A program made the translations under genes and the position numbers. From Sabellastarte sp. h YS-2021 (taxonomy: Eukaryota > Annelida > Polychaeta > Sabellida > Sabellidae), in contig OZ024929.1 in assembly GCA_964017235.1 (NCBI GenBank), positions 165,463,609 to 165,527,608 of the forward strand: DNA of 64,000 nt. Direction: 5' to 3'. Positions 1-11,799 of the stretch are shown in pieces. Below the pieces are notes generated by a model. That model searched no databases. It was given only the letters and a program-made list of their open reading frames with translations, and was not told the DNA's origin. The stretch's first letter is position 1, and every line of letters begins with the position of its first letter.

Positions 1-453
1 AGCATATGTAGAGAGTCTAAATAGCCGGTCAGTTTTACCCTCCGACCCCCCCCCCCCCTTATGGGCCAAACTGGGGTCATAAATAGCTGCTTTGGAGTTT
101 TGTCTTATATCTCCTTTATCGTTGCTTTTATAGCTTCAGAATGTATTGGGAAAGCATATGGCGCAGCTTTATGCATTCTTAGCTTTACAGCATGCTTATT
201 AAAACCACAAAGCATTTTAAACTTTCAGGGATGTTTCGCTTTTGTTAGCAAAAGCATTCCTCTAGTTTTAATTGGAAAATGGTTCATAAATAAAACCAGG
301 ATTGAACAAGAAGATCTATCCTTTGTCCATTTTCTCTACCTTTTAAAATCCAAATTTGAAATCTATATTGCTATGTACAGTACAAAAAACAGTATTGAAG
401 GAACAGTCAGTGAGCTCAATTTAAACTTAAAAAGACTAATAAAACTAATATAG
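1..453. other. Unassigned sequence with a poly-C run
   Basis: A run of 14 C lies near position 50. An open frame of 130 codons begins at 61 and ends with TAG at 451-453, but its translation is hydrophobic and lysine-rich and matches no family I know. It could be intron sequence upstream of the candidate exon that begins at 454, which is in the same frame after the TAG. No coding function is claimed. Confidence 0.3.
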
Positions 454-588
454 GCTGATGACTTCTTTCTCTACAAAACTAGTGATCTAAAGCCAACCTT
501 GAAAAGACTGAAAAAATACATTGATAGTAGATTTCATGGAACAAGTGCTGTTAAGGTTTTCACAGACAGAATGGTTTTGTTATGTTGA
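454..588 (+). CDS. Candidate terminal coding exon, unknown gene
   Basis: Directly after an AG (ACTAATATAG), 44 codons stay open and end in TGA at 586-588. The peptide has ordinary protein-like composition, beginning ADDFFLYKTSDLKPTLKRLK and ending FTDRMVLLC, and looks like the conserved C-terminus of a soluble protein. I do not recognise the family. A 3' UTR-like stretch with AATAAA at 745-750 follows, which fits a last exon. Against this, the putative acceptor has a poor polypyrimidine tract and the A-rich run after the AATAAA could be a retroposed poly(A) tail, so a processed pseudogene is an alternative. Confidence 0.35.
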   Translation, partial: ADDFFLYKTSDLKPTLKRLKKYIDSRFHGTSAVKVFTDRMVLLC

Positions 589-780
589 GTCTTCCTGTGT
601 AATGTGTGCTTGAAGTTTTGTCTGTGTTCCCCATGTTGTATCCAGTGGTGTATTACTTTATGTCCTTCATGTATTTTGGTAAATTTTATTGTCTCATGTG
701 TTGTGTTGTGTGAATAATGTATCCCTGTATTTTTTTTCTTGTGAAATAAACATATTAAAAAAAACAAAAAAAACAATGGA
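589..780 (+). other. 3' UTR-like region with polyadenylation signal
   Basis: T/G-rich noncoding sequence follows the TGA at 586-588. It contains AATAAA at 745-750 and a broken A-run (about 757-775) starting about seven bases later. Satellite A starts right after. This is either the 3' end of a real transcript unit or the tail of a retrocopy; the A-run favours neither decisively. Confidence 0.4.
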
Positions 781-789
781 GTGTATCCC

Positions 790-1133
790 AATAGCTAAGT
801 GAGTAATAGCTACTTTTTGACTTTTCAGTAACTTCCATAGTGAGTAAAATCAGTTGTAACTTGAAAACTATTTGATTTAGAGAGTTTTGTATAAATATGT
901 TATTCAGCTACTTTTGGGTCAGCTATAACATAGTAAAGTTTCAGACCTGTAGTTTATTGCATAGCTGAGTAATAGCTACTTTGAGGTTATCACTGTTGAG
1001 TAAATCAGTTAGAACTTGAAAACTATTACATTTAGAGTATTTTCTATAAATATGTTATTCCCCTACTTTTGTATCGGCTATAACATTGTAAATTTGCAGA
1101 CCTGTAGCTTATATCATAGCTGAGCAATAGCTA
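790..1133. repeat. Satellite A array, left segment
   Basis: About two monomers of a tandem repeat with phrases such as CAGCTATAACATAGTAAA, CAGACCTGTAGC, GCATAGCTGAGTAATAGC and GTAACTTGAAAACTATT. The same monomer resumes at 7,365 and 13,173, so the DIRS elements interrupt one array. Monomer spacing measured between CAGACCTGTAGCT occurrences at 17-18 kb is mostly 137-159 bp. Confidence 0.85.
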
Positions 1134-1310
1134 TTTTATTATGCTATAATAGCTTACCATGTGGGACTCATTGCTGTTCTCGGATGGCCACAAGGCATCA
1201 TGGCCAACATCTAAGAAAAATAGACATTTATAGTTGGCCGTAGCCTCCAGTTGTCGTCATGTGATAACTTCTGACCAATCGCCCTACCTTCTCGTTGGCC
1301 ATGTTGAACT
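1134..1310 (+). repeat. DIRS copy 1 left inverted terminal repeat
   Basis: The block from CTTACCATGTGGGACTCATTG through GCCCTACC and TCTCGTTGGCC is the reverse complement of about 7,180-7,320. The outermost bases (TTTTATTATGCTAT) are not repeated at the right end but are complemented in the internal complementary region near 7,080, as in other DIRS elements. Confidence 0.85.
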
Positions 1311-1456
1311 GGTAGACATTTTCATTTATATCTCAGCTTTTACGTATTGTTGGAGGTTAATTTTTGGTTATTTCTTTTATCATATATCATGGATTATTCT
1401 GTAAAATTTTCCTTGGTTCAGGCTTTTTTATATCTACGTCTTTTATTGCGTGTAAA

Positions 1457-3615
1457 ATGTCCATCCATCAAACTAATAAAGACAAACCGAGAGCACAAAA
1501 ATGCCGCCATTTTTGTTTTTCCTTTGATTTACACAACTATTGCCCTACTTGTAGGGAATCTGGCAAGGGTAATGACCCCTGTGTCACCTTTGAAGCGCCC
1601 CGTGATATCTGTGCATCTTTCACAGATGACCAAATGAAAAAAATTTAACACAGGAAACGCTATATAAAGAAACAAAAGGCGGACGATGCAAAATGCAAAA
1701 GATGATGAACTTGATCTTTTGGGTGAGGCGACGGGGATTCTTTCACTGGCTCAAATGCAGACCTTGAGAGTGCTGCAGACAATCTTTTTACCTCACCCCC
1801 CCCCCCCCCCCCCCTCCCTTCGTCCTCAACCCCTACCCTTCAGTTCTTTGTCGCTTAAAACACCAGCCAAAACTGTCCCACCCACCCCAGGTACTGCCTT
1901 GCAGCATAAAATTGAAACAAATCTGGAAAAATCCCTGGGCAATTCACTAAACATCCATTTACAGCAGCAAATGGGTTCTTTCCAGGCATCTATGTTGGAA
2001 GCTTTTCAGTCGCTCCGAGAGGAGCTGACGTCTGAAAAACAAACAGAGGTGGATCAGACCTCGGCTTCTGCTTCCAAACCTGGTACATCTTCGCGTACTG
2101 CTGTTAATCTGGACCTACCCCCTCCGAGACTTAGAACTACCATTGAAACTGAGGATATGGATGTGGACTATGGTCCAGCACTTCCTCCACATCTCAGACC
2201 TGATCCTCATAATACATCGGATCAGAATGCTAGTGCATGAATCTTCTAAGAAGGTCTCGGATAAACCCAAAAAACACTGCCACTCTCGCAGTAGGCATGA
2301 AGTTGAATCCAGGTCTGTCTCGGATCAATCCAATGAGGAATCCGATGAATCTTGGATCCCATCTACTAAACCTAAAAAACACTATGATAAGAGTAAACAT
2401 AAATCCAGGTCCAGATATGTGTCATCTTCCTCAGAGGAGGATCAGTCCTCTGTAGCCAGACACAGGTCTTCTAAGCCCTCTGGGGCTCAGCCCTCAGTGG
2501 CTGCTTCTGATCAAGACCTCCCTCAACATGATCCAGACCCCCCTTATTATAGGGAAGTAGCTCTGTCTGACATTCCCTCACAGTACGCTGAAGAGGTCGA
2601 CACTTTTAGGCACATTCTTTCCCTCCCTGACCCAGGGAGTCTATGCCTAGGTCCTCAACTTTAGTCATGGGTCTGGACGATGAGAAAGGCCGTCAAGTGC
2701 TCAGACCTAGAGGTCCTTCCTCTGTACTTCCACTTATCTCAGTTATCAAGGACGCCTTTGATAAATTTCAACATAACTTTAAGGCTGCTAATTTCCCCGA
2801 GGGTAAATATATCAAACCTCCTCCTTCCACTTCCAAGAGGTACAGGGTAGGACAGCCCTGTTATCAGGACAAATATTAGGAGTTGAATACGGATTTTGCC
2901 AAAATCTATATTAATCCTAAACCCCCTGGGGCTCCTATGGGCAAGGTTCCCCTACCAATTCTTAAAGAATTGGAACACCAGGCTAGGCAAAATATCTCCA
3001 CACTCAACTTCACTGCAGCCTTTGTCAAAACTTCATCTTCTTGCAGTGCTTCTCTTGAGAAGTGTCAACATAGCATTAAGTCAACTGTCAAGAAGGTTAA
3101 GACACAGATCTAGAAAGGTGCCAATCCTGAAAAACCAGCAAAGCGTGGCTATGAGCAAGTCTGTGAGTATCTAGATTTTTGGAATAAGACAGTTCTTATC
3201 CAACACAGGGCTCTTACATGCCTCAGCAAATCCCTAGCCCATATACTCCAGAGGGAACTATATTCTATGGGTAACACTGGCTTGCTTAGGCGCGAAGCTG
3301 AAATGACCCTCTTACATCCACAATTAGGGGAAACGAGACGCCAAGAACTCAGGAACGCGTCCTTTTGGGACCCCTCCTTGTTCCAGTCTCAACTTGTGAA
3401 GGAAGGTGAAGACTTCCTCCTCAAAAAAGGCACCTCTAAAGACTCGCAGGGTTTCGCACCCTATCAAAATAAGCCCTTTCATGGTCCCCACAACAAGAAA
3501 AGAAGCTCCTACAGGAAACTCCCCTATGGGGGCAACTCCTCACAAAGCAGTAACCAATCATTTTCCTCAGGAAGGGGGAAACCGAACTTCAGAGGCTCCA
3601 GGGGTTGTTTTTGAC
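1457..3615 (+). pseudogene. DIRS copy 1 gag-like ORF1, frameshifted
   Basis: Starts at ATG 1,457 with a Cys/His-rich N-terminus (CRHFC, HNYCPTC). The 1,457 frame stops at 1,648, and sequence of the same kind continues in another frame from about 1,650 (DELDLLGEATG). It then passes a proline-rich tract coded by a long C-run (about 1,795-1,814) and a Ser/Arg/Lys-rich segment. A conserved-looking helical region (2,643-3,250) and a Gly/Arg-rich C-terminus (SGRGKPNFRGSRG) follow. At least two frame changes and in-frame stops at 2,877-2,879 and 3,111-3,113 break it. In DIRS elements this protein is the structural nucleic-acid-binding partner of the polymerase. Assigned by position and composition, not by strong motif identity. 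Confidence 0.65.
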
Positions 3616-3639
3616 CCCACCACAGGGGGCGGGGGCGTG

Positions 3640-5607
3640 GAAACCCCTCTCCCCAATGACTCCATAAAAGCCTCCCTCAGTCCACCAGTAGGAGGTCGCC
3701 TCCGTTCTTTCAGAAGAGACTGGCAAACAAACAAATGTTCTTCAAACGTGTTAAATTACACCAATGGCTACGTACTGCCATTCCTTTCAAAACCAAATAT
3801 GGTCAGATTCCCTCTGATTCTGTCAGAGTACAAGGCCCGTCAAAAAGACCAAGCACTGGCCACTTGTATCCAGTCTCTTCTGTCAAAGAATGCAATAGAA
3901 AGGGTGGAAATTGTAAAATCTCTCGGGGTTTACAGTCGCCTGTTCCTAATACCCAAGCCTCACCATAGGTGGAGGCCAGTCATAGACCGTCATAGCAGGC
4001 TCAACACTTTTCTACATGTAGAAAAGTTCAAAATGGAAACTCCAGAGTCCATCAGGACCTCCCTGATTCCAGGGGAATGGGTATCGTCGATAGATCTGTC
4101 GGATGCTTACCTGCACATCCCCATCCATCCAAACTCAAGGAAATACCTAAGGTTTTGCTACAAGTCTCGGGTGTTCCAGTTCACCCCCCTCCCTTTGGAC
4201 TAGCCACTGCCCCCAGGTCTTTACAATGATTGTAAAGGAAGTGAAGCTAATGGCCCTCTCCAGAGGACTCAGACTTCACCAATACCTGGACGACTGGCTA
4301 ATCAGGTCCCAGTCTCAGGAGGAAGCCCAAGTGAACACTCAGGCGGTGGTAGACTTAACCCAGTCCTTGGGTTGGATAATAAATCAGGAAAAATCAGAAC
4401 TGAAAGGTGTTTTCGTTCGTGGACTACGAATATCATCTAGATTCAGCCCTTGTAAAACCCACTCAAGAGAGATGGCTCAAACTTCAGGATTTGATCTTAC
4501 GACTCAAGTCAAAACGTGTTTTGACTGCAAGATGTTTGATGTCGCTAATTGGGTTGCTTGCCTCAACGGAGAAACGAGGGACGCCTTCACATGAGGCCCT
4601 TTCAGTTTCATCTCAAGGAGCACTGGAGATATCCTCAGTCGCTGGACAGCCTCCTTCCTTGGACAGAAGCCATTGCAGCCCACTTAGACTGGTGGAAAAC
4701 TCCCTCAAAACGTGATGAAAGGTACAGACCTTCATCCCAAAGACCACAGTATCCAACTCTTTACAGACGCCTCAAACGAAGGTTGGGGCACTCACTTAGA
4801 TCAAAATTCTACAAAGGGTCTGTGGACCAGGAAAAAAAGGCTACACATAAACGTCCTAGAATTGAAGGCGGTCTCACTGGCCCTTCGAAGCTTCAAGGAC
4901 CAGTGCCAGAACCAAACAGTGCTAGTTCCAACGGACAACTCAACAGTGGTAGCCTACATAAACAAACAAGGAGGAACTCACTCAGTAGAGATGTGTTCTC
5001 TCCTGTGGAAGATCATGACATGGTGCCATCACTATCACATAACATTGAAAGCCAGACACATTCCAGGATGCCTGAATGTGATGGCCGACCTTCTGTCCAG
5101 GTCAAACCAAGTGCTGTCAACAGAATGGTCACTGCATCCGCAGGTGTTCAAACAGATCTGCCAAAAGTGGTTCACACCTCATGTAGACTTATTTGCCACT
5201 CATCTGAACCACAAACTTCCACTGTACGTATCTCCGGGCCCAGACCCAAAGGCTTGGACATAGATGCCCTGAACATAAACTGGACGAGTCTCACTGCCTA
5301 TGCTTACCCTCCGACAGCTTTCCTTCACAGGGTGATCCAAAAAATCAGGCAATGCTATTGCCTGATCATCGTAATAGCCCCAGGCTGGCCAGGGATGCCC
5401 TGGTTTTGGGACCTAGTGCAGCTCTCAACCGAGATCCCACTACAACTTCCGGTGTCAACGACTCTTCTCAAACAATCCCACAATTATGTGTTCCACAGCA
5501 ATCCACAGCATCTCAACCTCCACGCCTGGTGTCTAGGCAGAGAGAATTGCTGCACCGCAGAGGTCATCAACAAGAACCATCTACAAGTCAAAGTGGGCCT
5601 TATTTGA
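3640..5607 (+). pseudogene. DIRS copy 1 reverse transcriptase-RNase H, frameshifted
   Basis: The RT begins around 3,800. It shows the first catalytic aspartate in SIDLSDAYLHIPIHPN (about 4,085-4,125), then, after a frameshift near 4,195, the catalytic YLDDW (4,283-4,297). RNase H follows with FTDASNEGWGTHL (about 4,757), LELKAVSLAL and ATDNST-like PTDNST. Next is the DIRS-type segment VDLFATHLNHKLPLYVSPGP and PGWPGMPWFWDLVQLST. Frame changes near 4,195, 4,400 and 5,260 disable it. The reading order and the LDD rather than FADD-type motif fit DIRS RT and not LTR or LINE RT. Confidence 0.88.
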
Positions 5608-5610
5608 GAA

Positions 5611-6603
5611 ATGGTGCAGAGAAAATTCGGTGGACTTCTCCACTCCATCTGTGGCGTCTCAGACTTTTTCATGTACCTGTACCAAGATCTAAACAGGCGC
5701 GCCTCGACCATCGATGGTTACAGGACGGCCATTGTTGACACTTTGGGCCCAACGGGCCACCATATTGCACAAAGCTCAGAGCTTCATAGGTTACTCTCCA
5801 GCTTTCACAGGGATCGTCCCAAAAGTTCCAGGAATCTTCCTAAGTGGAACCTTTCAGTTCTTAATGAGCTCACAAAAGCACCCTTCAAGCCTATGAAAGA
5901 CACAGACTTCTCAAAACTGCTTTCTTGCTAGCTTTGGCCTCCGGCAAGCGCCGCAGCAAAATCCATGCCTGGGTTGCAAACAAAGTATCTAATCTAGGCC
6001 AATGGGAAAAGGTTGCCGTGTTCCCTTCTTCCGACTTCATAGCCAAAATCCAACTAGCAAGAGAAGGTTCTCAAAGTGTGTCTCCGGTGACTATTCTTGC
6101 TTTGACTACCATTGTAGATAGAAAATTCAAAGAAGACAGGACCCTGTGTCCGGTACGGGCCCTGAGGTACCATTTGGATTGAACCAAAGACCTGAGAGGG
6201 TCTCGATCCCTCCTTTTCATCTCCTTCAAGAAAGGACATACCTCAGACCGCTGCTCTCTCTTCCTGGTTGAAACAGACCATTCTACTTTGTTATAAACAA
6301 GCAGACGAACAAGCCTTGGACTTGGTCCAAGTTAAAGCGCATGATATCCGGGCCTTCGCGGCCGCTAAGGCCTTTTACGGTGGGGTATCAGTGGACCAAA
6401 TCATGCAAGCGTGTCACTGGAAAGCTCACAACACATTTACAAATTTTTACCTAAAAGACCTTACTTGGTCAGACAATGACAACAATATGTATCTGGGACC
6501 CGTGGTGGCGGCACAACAAGTCCTAGATCCTTCTCCTCAGACCAGTTGTCCTCGGAAAGAAAAAAAGGGGAGGGGGGCACATCCATTACAACCAACTCTT
6601 TAG
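5611..6603 (+). pseudogene. DIRS copy 1 tyrosine recombinase, decayed
   Basis: Open pieces encode a core-binding part (DLNRRASTIDGYRTAI), a box with the first arginine (SGKRRSKIHAW, about 5,943-5,975), then KAHDIRAFAA carrying the H-x-x-R signature (His at 6,340, Arg at 6,349) and CHWKAHNTFTNFYL with the candidate nucleophilic Tyr at 6,448-6,450. In DIRS elements this enzyme integrates the circular DNA intermediate. Stops at 5,929-5,931 and 6,181-6,183 and frame changes around 5,920-6,270 break the gene. The Cys/Trp/His-Tyr end is intact at sequence level. Confidence 0.85.
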
Positions 6604-7048
6604 GAGTCTAATCCCAGGATCTAGGTATTCTTTTACCTTCAAGATGTTACGGGTAAGGTCATTTTGTTTATTAGTCTATCAAAATAATATGTATTAAGGA
6701 CTTATTAAAGTTGTCATTAATCTCATATTCGGTGGCAAAAAAATTTATGAGAATTCCAACCATTGGGCTGGTCGGTCACTCCTGAAGGGCCCCTAAGGAC
6801 CCTTAGACCTCTAAGTGAGCACTGCTGCACTTCCGTCCTACAATCAAAACATCTAGACAGTTTTAGCACTGTCTTCCGTTCTATTTAGGTTTTTGGCTCT
6901 TTACAGGCCCGGTCTTCGGGATTGGGGCACTGTAAAAGGGACTCAGACTGGTATTTCTAACACTCTTTCTAAAATATATTACTTCAAATCTAAGAAAAAT
7001 TGACATATCTTCCAGTCTCAGCTGTAATTGTGCCACCGGGTGGTTGGA

Positions 7049-7112
7049 TTCAGCAATGAGTCCCACATGGTAAGCTATTGTAGCGTAATAAAATTGAAAA
7101 TTTTAATTACTT
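7049..7112. repeat. DIRS copy 1 internal complementary region
   Basis: This short stretch reads GTAGCGTAATAAAA (complement of the element's left tip) directly joined to TTGAAAATTTTAATTACTT (complement of its right tip), preceded by the complement of the shared ITR core (CAATGAGTCCCACATGG). It is therefore the template for joining both ends, the hallmark of DIRS replication through a circle. Confidence 0.85.
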
Positions 7113-7179
7113 AAATGTAAGAGTCCCACCCTGCCTCCCCGCTGTTTACAGCTGAGGGGTAGGTTTAAAAAATTTCAAT

Positions 7180-7364
7180 GAGAAAGTAGGGCGATTGGTC
7201 AGAAGTTATCACGTGACGACAACTGGAGTCTACGGCCAACTATAAATGTCTATTTTTCTTAGATGTTGGCCATGATGCCTTGTGGCCATCTGAGAACAGC
7301 AATGAGTCCCACATGGTAGGCTTGTAGCTTATAAAAGCTACATTTAAGTAATTAAAATTTTCAA
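7180..7364 (-). repeat. DIRS copy 1 right inverted terminal repeat
   Basis: Reverse complement of the left ITR from GGGCGATTGGTCAGAAG to CAATGAGTCCCACATGG, then a right-specific tip (GCTTATAAAAGCTACATTT and AAAATTTTCAA). The adjacent TTTTGAGGTTATCACTG is satellite A. Confidence 0.85.
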
Positions 7365-7570
7365 TTTTGAGGTTATCACTGTGGAGTAAATTAGTTATAA
7401 CTTGAAAACTATTGCACTTACAGAAATTTGTATAAACATGTTATTCAGCAACTTTTTAGTCAGCTATAACATAGTAAAATTGCAGACCTGTAGCTCATGG
7501 CATAGCTCAGTAATAGCTACATTCATGTTATCACTGTTGAGTAAATTGCTTGTAACTTGAAAACTGTTGC
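7365..7570. repeat. Satellite A between the two DIRS copies
   Basis: Slightly more than one monomer, starting GAGGTTATCACTG and ending AACTTGAAAACTGTTGC, the exact point where copy 2 begins. The rest of that monomer (ATTTAGATAATTTTGTTT) resumes after copy 2 at about 13,172. Confidence 0.85.
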
Positions 7571-8260
7571 TTTTATTGCGCTACAATAGCTTACCATGTG
7601 GGACTGATTGCTGTTCTCGGATGGCCGCAGGCCCGGCCAACGTCTAAGAAAAATAGATATTTATAGTTGTCCATAGCCTCAGGTTGTCGTCTCGCGGTAC
7701 ACTCTGAGATTTGTCGCCTTTTATCGTTGGCCGAGTTGATAAGTCATGCATTTTACTGCAAGGAAAAGATCTCCAATGACAAGGATATTCTTGTCGTTGG
7801 ATACTGAAACTACGTCAGTTTTTTAAAATTTTATATCATAGAATCCTTATTTCATGACAATTCACAGAACAGATGAGTATTTTTATCATATTTTACAACT
7901 TTAAATCCACTTCTGGGTTCACGTTGTAAAGAATAGTCGACTCGTTCTGTAGCTTATATTCCATACAGGACATGTTCCTGTTGAAATTAAATAAAAATAA
8001 AATATTTAACCCCTATCTGCTTCATTATTTGACCATTTCTAGGGTTTAAAAATATATAAATTAAGCACAAACGAGTCCTTGTTGAAAGAAATCATCGAAA
8101 ACCACATATGTTGAAATCGAATAAATATTTTAAGGGTTTATCCACATTCTGCTACAGTATTGGTCCATTTTAAGGGTTAAAATATGAAATAAAGCACGAA
8201 ACTAACTTGGGGAATCCTTGGGGAAACCCCTGTGGTAACGTCATGTCTAGACAGCATGTG
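7571..8260 (+). repeat. Extended left end of DIRS copy 2, inverted relative to 14.0-16.3 kb
   Basis: Beyond the short ITR (7,571-7,745), the sequence to about 8,256 (ending AACGTCATGTCTAGAC) is the reverse complement of 14,016-14,750 and again of 15,535-16,270. The match includes AAGCACAAACGAGTCCTTG and its inverse near 14,255. The three segments form long inverted repeats about 6 kb apart. Confidence 0.8.
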
Positions 8261-9860
8261 CTGAGAGACGCGTGTATGTAGTTTTTTATACAGAACTTTA
8301 CCTATCAAAATAAAATAAATATTTTGTCCCTTATTTCCTACATTTTTGACCATTTAATGAGTTTATACTTTAAAATAAAGCAGAAAATCGAGTTCTTACT
8401 CAATCGTCTAGACAACAGGTGCTTGCAAACTAGGGAAACCTTGGTTTGGCAATATTTAAGCCATCCAATTTTACAAAATATAATATAATATTTTGCATTT
8501 AAGATTCTATGTTATTTAATAAATATTCTGTGTAATTCATGCTTTCCTGATCTCACCACTAGACCTACCTGCAGTGAGACAGGTGGGGGAGATGACCATG
8601 TGTCCCCCATGATTAAAATAACTCCAGTTGTGTAGTTCTTTTCAAAGAATTAAAATCTATCAGGAAAGCTTACATGAAAATTATGTATCCAACTTCAAAC
8701 TCATGGGGGTTTTTCAGGCTTCTATTATGATTTTGTAGTCCTTGTGGGACTAGGTCTAGATCCAGCTCAGATCTGAAGCCTCGTATTAACAGTAACCCGA
8801 CTTGCTTCCATTATCAGACCTCCTGAGGCCTTGGGGCCCCTAACCAGAGGTCTCGGCCCTAACCTGAGGCCTCGGGCCCCTAAGCAGAGGTCTTGGCCCC
8901 CTAACCTCGGCCCTCTCAGGTCTCAAACCAGTCCCTGCATATTTTCTAGGGACGTAGTCTGGTCTGACTTCCCTCAGGACATTGCGAGGACTTTAAGATT
9001 AGGTGGTTTTTTTTAACCATCCTGTCCCCAGGGACAGTATGCCTAGGTCCTCTTCCAGTCTGAACTGATGAATGATGTAGCAGACCAACAAGAGTTTAGG
9101 CCCAAGGGCCCTTCCGCTTTTCCTCAACTAAATATGCTAGTTTAATTTAGAGGATTCGGTGGCTACTATTAAACCCCCTGGTCCCATTTTAAGTAGTACT
9201 ATTGGGACAACATTGTCTTTTGTTTTGAAGACAAATTACAAGTTTTTAAATCTGTATCTCCCTAGGGGCCTGTATGGGTAAGCCCCCCTTCTGGTCATCA
9301 AGAGTTGAGCTTCAGGCTGCTCTTCAGTTCGGTTTTTCTGAATGCAACCTGGTCATGGATATCTGTTAAGACAGTAACAAGGCTACTACCAGACAGGTTA
9401 AACTCAATTCCATGGTGCATATAAGTAGTCAGAAGTAGTATGGGGAATTCAGGGGAGATACCAGATCTTAAGAACTTAAAGGTTCCCCATTCACAACTAG
9501 TTTAGGAGGGACACAAGTTTCCTCCTCAAGGCACCCGTAATAACCCTTAGGGTTTAGGCCCTATCAAATCAGCCCTTTCATGCTCCCCACAATCTAGAGG
9601 CTTCTACGGGAATCACCCCAATGGGGGTCATTCCATTCCAAGCAGTATCCATCGTTTAGGGGGAAATCGAATAGCAGAGGCTCCAGAGGTCGTTTTCGAC
9701 CCCACTCCAGGGGTTGAGGGCATGAAAACCCCTCTCCCCAATGACTCCTTCAAAGCCTCCCTCATTCCACCAGTAGGAGGTCTCATCCGTTCCTTCAGAA
9801 GAGACTGGCAACCAACAAATGTTCATACGTGTTAAACATTATCACCAATGGCTACATTCT
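8261..9860 (+). pseudogene. DIRS copy 2 leader and gag remnant
   Basis: No usable reading frame. Positions 8,820-8,925 are a short GC-rich tandem (CCTGAGGCCT, GGGCCCCTAA, GAGGTCTCGG). From 9,010 the sequence follows copy 1 gag: ATGCCTAGGTCCTC at about 9,040 corresponds to copy 1 position 2,643, and the Gly/Arg-coding tail resumes at 9,660-9,720. Multiple indels separate these islands. Confidence 0.55.
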
Positions 9861-9869
9861 GCCATTCAT

Positions 9870-11768
9870 TTCAAAACCAAGTCTGGTCCGATTCCCTCTG
9901 ATTCAGTCAGAATACAAGGCCCTTAAAAAAGATCAAGCTCTGGCCTCTTGTATCCAGTCTCTTCTTTTGAAGAATGCAATAGAAGGGTCAAAAATGTAAA
10001 ATCTCTCGGGTTTTACAGTTGCCTGTTTCTAGTCCCCAAGCCTCACCAAAGGTGGAGGCCAGTAATAGACTTAAGCAGGCTTAGCACCTTTCTACATGTA
10101 GAAAAGTTCAAAATGGAAACTCCAGAGTCCATCAGGACCTCCCTGATTCCAGGGGAATGGATATCGTTGATAGACCTATCAGACGCTTACCTTCATATCC
10201 CCATCCATCTAAACTCAAGGAAATACCTAAGGTCACAGGTGTTCCAGTTCACGTCCCTCCCTTTCGGACTAGCCACAACCCCCAGGTCTTTACAATGATT
10301 GTAAAGGAAGTGAAGCTAATGGCCCTATTGAGGGGACTTAGACTTCACCAATACCTGGATGACTGGCTGATCAGGTCCCAGTCTCAGGAGGAAGCCCAAG
10401 TGAACACTCAGGCAGTGGTAGACCTAACCCAGTCCTTGGGGTGGATAATAAATAAAAAAAAATCTGAACTAAATCCAACTCAGGTGTTTTTGCTTGTGGG
10501 TCATGAATACCATCTAGATTCAGCCCTTGTAAAACCCACTCAAGAGAGATGGCTCAAACTTCAGGATTTGATCCTACTTCTCAAGTCAAAACATGTTTTG
10601 ACTGCAAGATGTTTGATGTGGCTAATTGGATTGCTTGCCTCAACGGAGAAAATGGTTCCAGAGGGACTCCTTCACATGAGACATTTTCAGTTTCATCTCA
10701 AGGAGCACTGGAGATATCCTCAGTCGCTGGACAACCTCCTTCCTAGGACAGAAACCATTTCTGCACACCCAGACTGGTGGCAAAATCCCTCAAACGTGAT
10801 GAGAGGTGCAGACCTTCATCCCAAAGACTACAGCATCCAACTCTTTACAGACGCCTCAAACGAAGGTTGGGGCGCTCACTTAGAACAAACCTCTACAAAG
10901 GGTCTGTGGTCAGACAGGGAAAAAAGGCTACACATAAATGTTCTAGAGTTGAAGGCGGTCTCACTGGCCCTTCGAAGCTTTAAGGACCAGTGTCAGAACC
11001 AAACAGTGTTGGTTGCAACGGACAACTCAACAGTGGTAGCCTACATGAACAAACAAGGAGGAGCTCATCCAGCAGAGATGTGCGCTCTCCTGTGGAAGAT
11101 CATGACATGGTGCCATCCCTACCAGATAACATTGAAAGCCAGACACATTCCAGGGTGTCCTAATGTGATGGCCGACCTTCTGTCCAGGTTGAACCAAGTG
11201 CAGTCAACAGAATGGTCACTGCATGTTCCATCAGATCTGTCAAAAATGGTTCACTCCTCATGTAGATCTATTTGCCACTCATCTGAACCACAAGCTTCCA
11301 CTGTATGTGTCTCCAGTCCCAGACCCAAATGCTTGGGACATAGGTGCTCTGAACATAAACTGGACTGGTCTCACTGCCTATGCTTACCCTCCGACAGCTC
11401 TTCTTCACAGGGTGACCCAAATTATCAGGCAATGCCATTGCCTGATCATCGAAATAACCCCAGGCTGGCCAGGGATGCCCTGGTTTTGGGACCTAGTGCA
11501 GCTCTCAACAGAGATCCCACTACAACTTCCAGTGTCAACACTCTTCTCAGTCCCACAACTATCTGTTCCACAGCAATGCACGACATCTCAACCTCCACGC
11601 CTGGTGTCTAGGAGTGGACAACTCCAAGAACAAAGGTTCTCTGTGGAGGTGGCAGAGAGAATTGCTGCCCTCAAAGGTCATCAACAAGGACCATCTACAA
11701 GTCAAAGTGGGCCCTATTTGAGAAATGGTGCAGAGAAAATTCGGTGGATTTTTCCACTCCCTCTGTGA
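9870..11768 (+). pseudogene. DIRS copy 2 reverse transcriptase-RNase H
   Basis: The N-terminal RT half is read at 9,948-10,298 (LIDLSDAYLHIPIHLN, FQFTSLPFGLATTP). One frameshift leads to a 484-codon frame (10,157-11,611) with YLDDWLIRSQ and RNase H (FTDASNEGWGAHL, ELKAVSLALRS, ATDNSTVVAY). A second frameshift near 11,225 continues with VDLFATHLNHKLPLYVSP and PGWPGMPWFWDLVQLST to 11,768. The catalytic aspartates of RT and the first Asp of RNase H are present. Only frame breaks disable it. Confidence 0.87.
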
Positions 11769-11799
11769 AATAAGTCTCAGACTTTTTCATGTACCTGTA

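Larger units (their letters stand above)
1134..7364 (+). mobile_element. DIRS-type tyrosine-recombinase retrotransposon, copy 1 (decayed)
   Basis: A 6.2-kb element with inverted terminal repeats, an internal complementary region and a gag - RT/RNase H - tyrosine recombinase gene order, the defining layout of DIRS elements. Left end TTTTATTATGC at 1,134 and right end AAAATTTTCAA at 7,364 abut satellite A sequence that continues across the insertion without a duplicated target, as expected for recombinase-mediated integration. All reading frames carry frameshifts or stops, so this copy is not autonomous. It lies in the same orientation as copy 2. Confidence 0.9.

Noticed and set aside
61..453. 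130-codon frame with hydrophobic start as a gene
   Set aside because: No recognisable family, extreme AT composition and no ATG context support; more likely intron or random.
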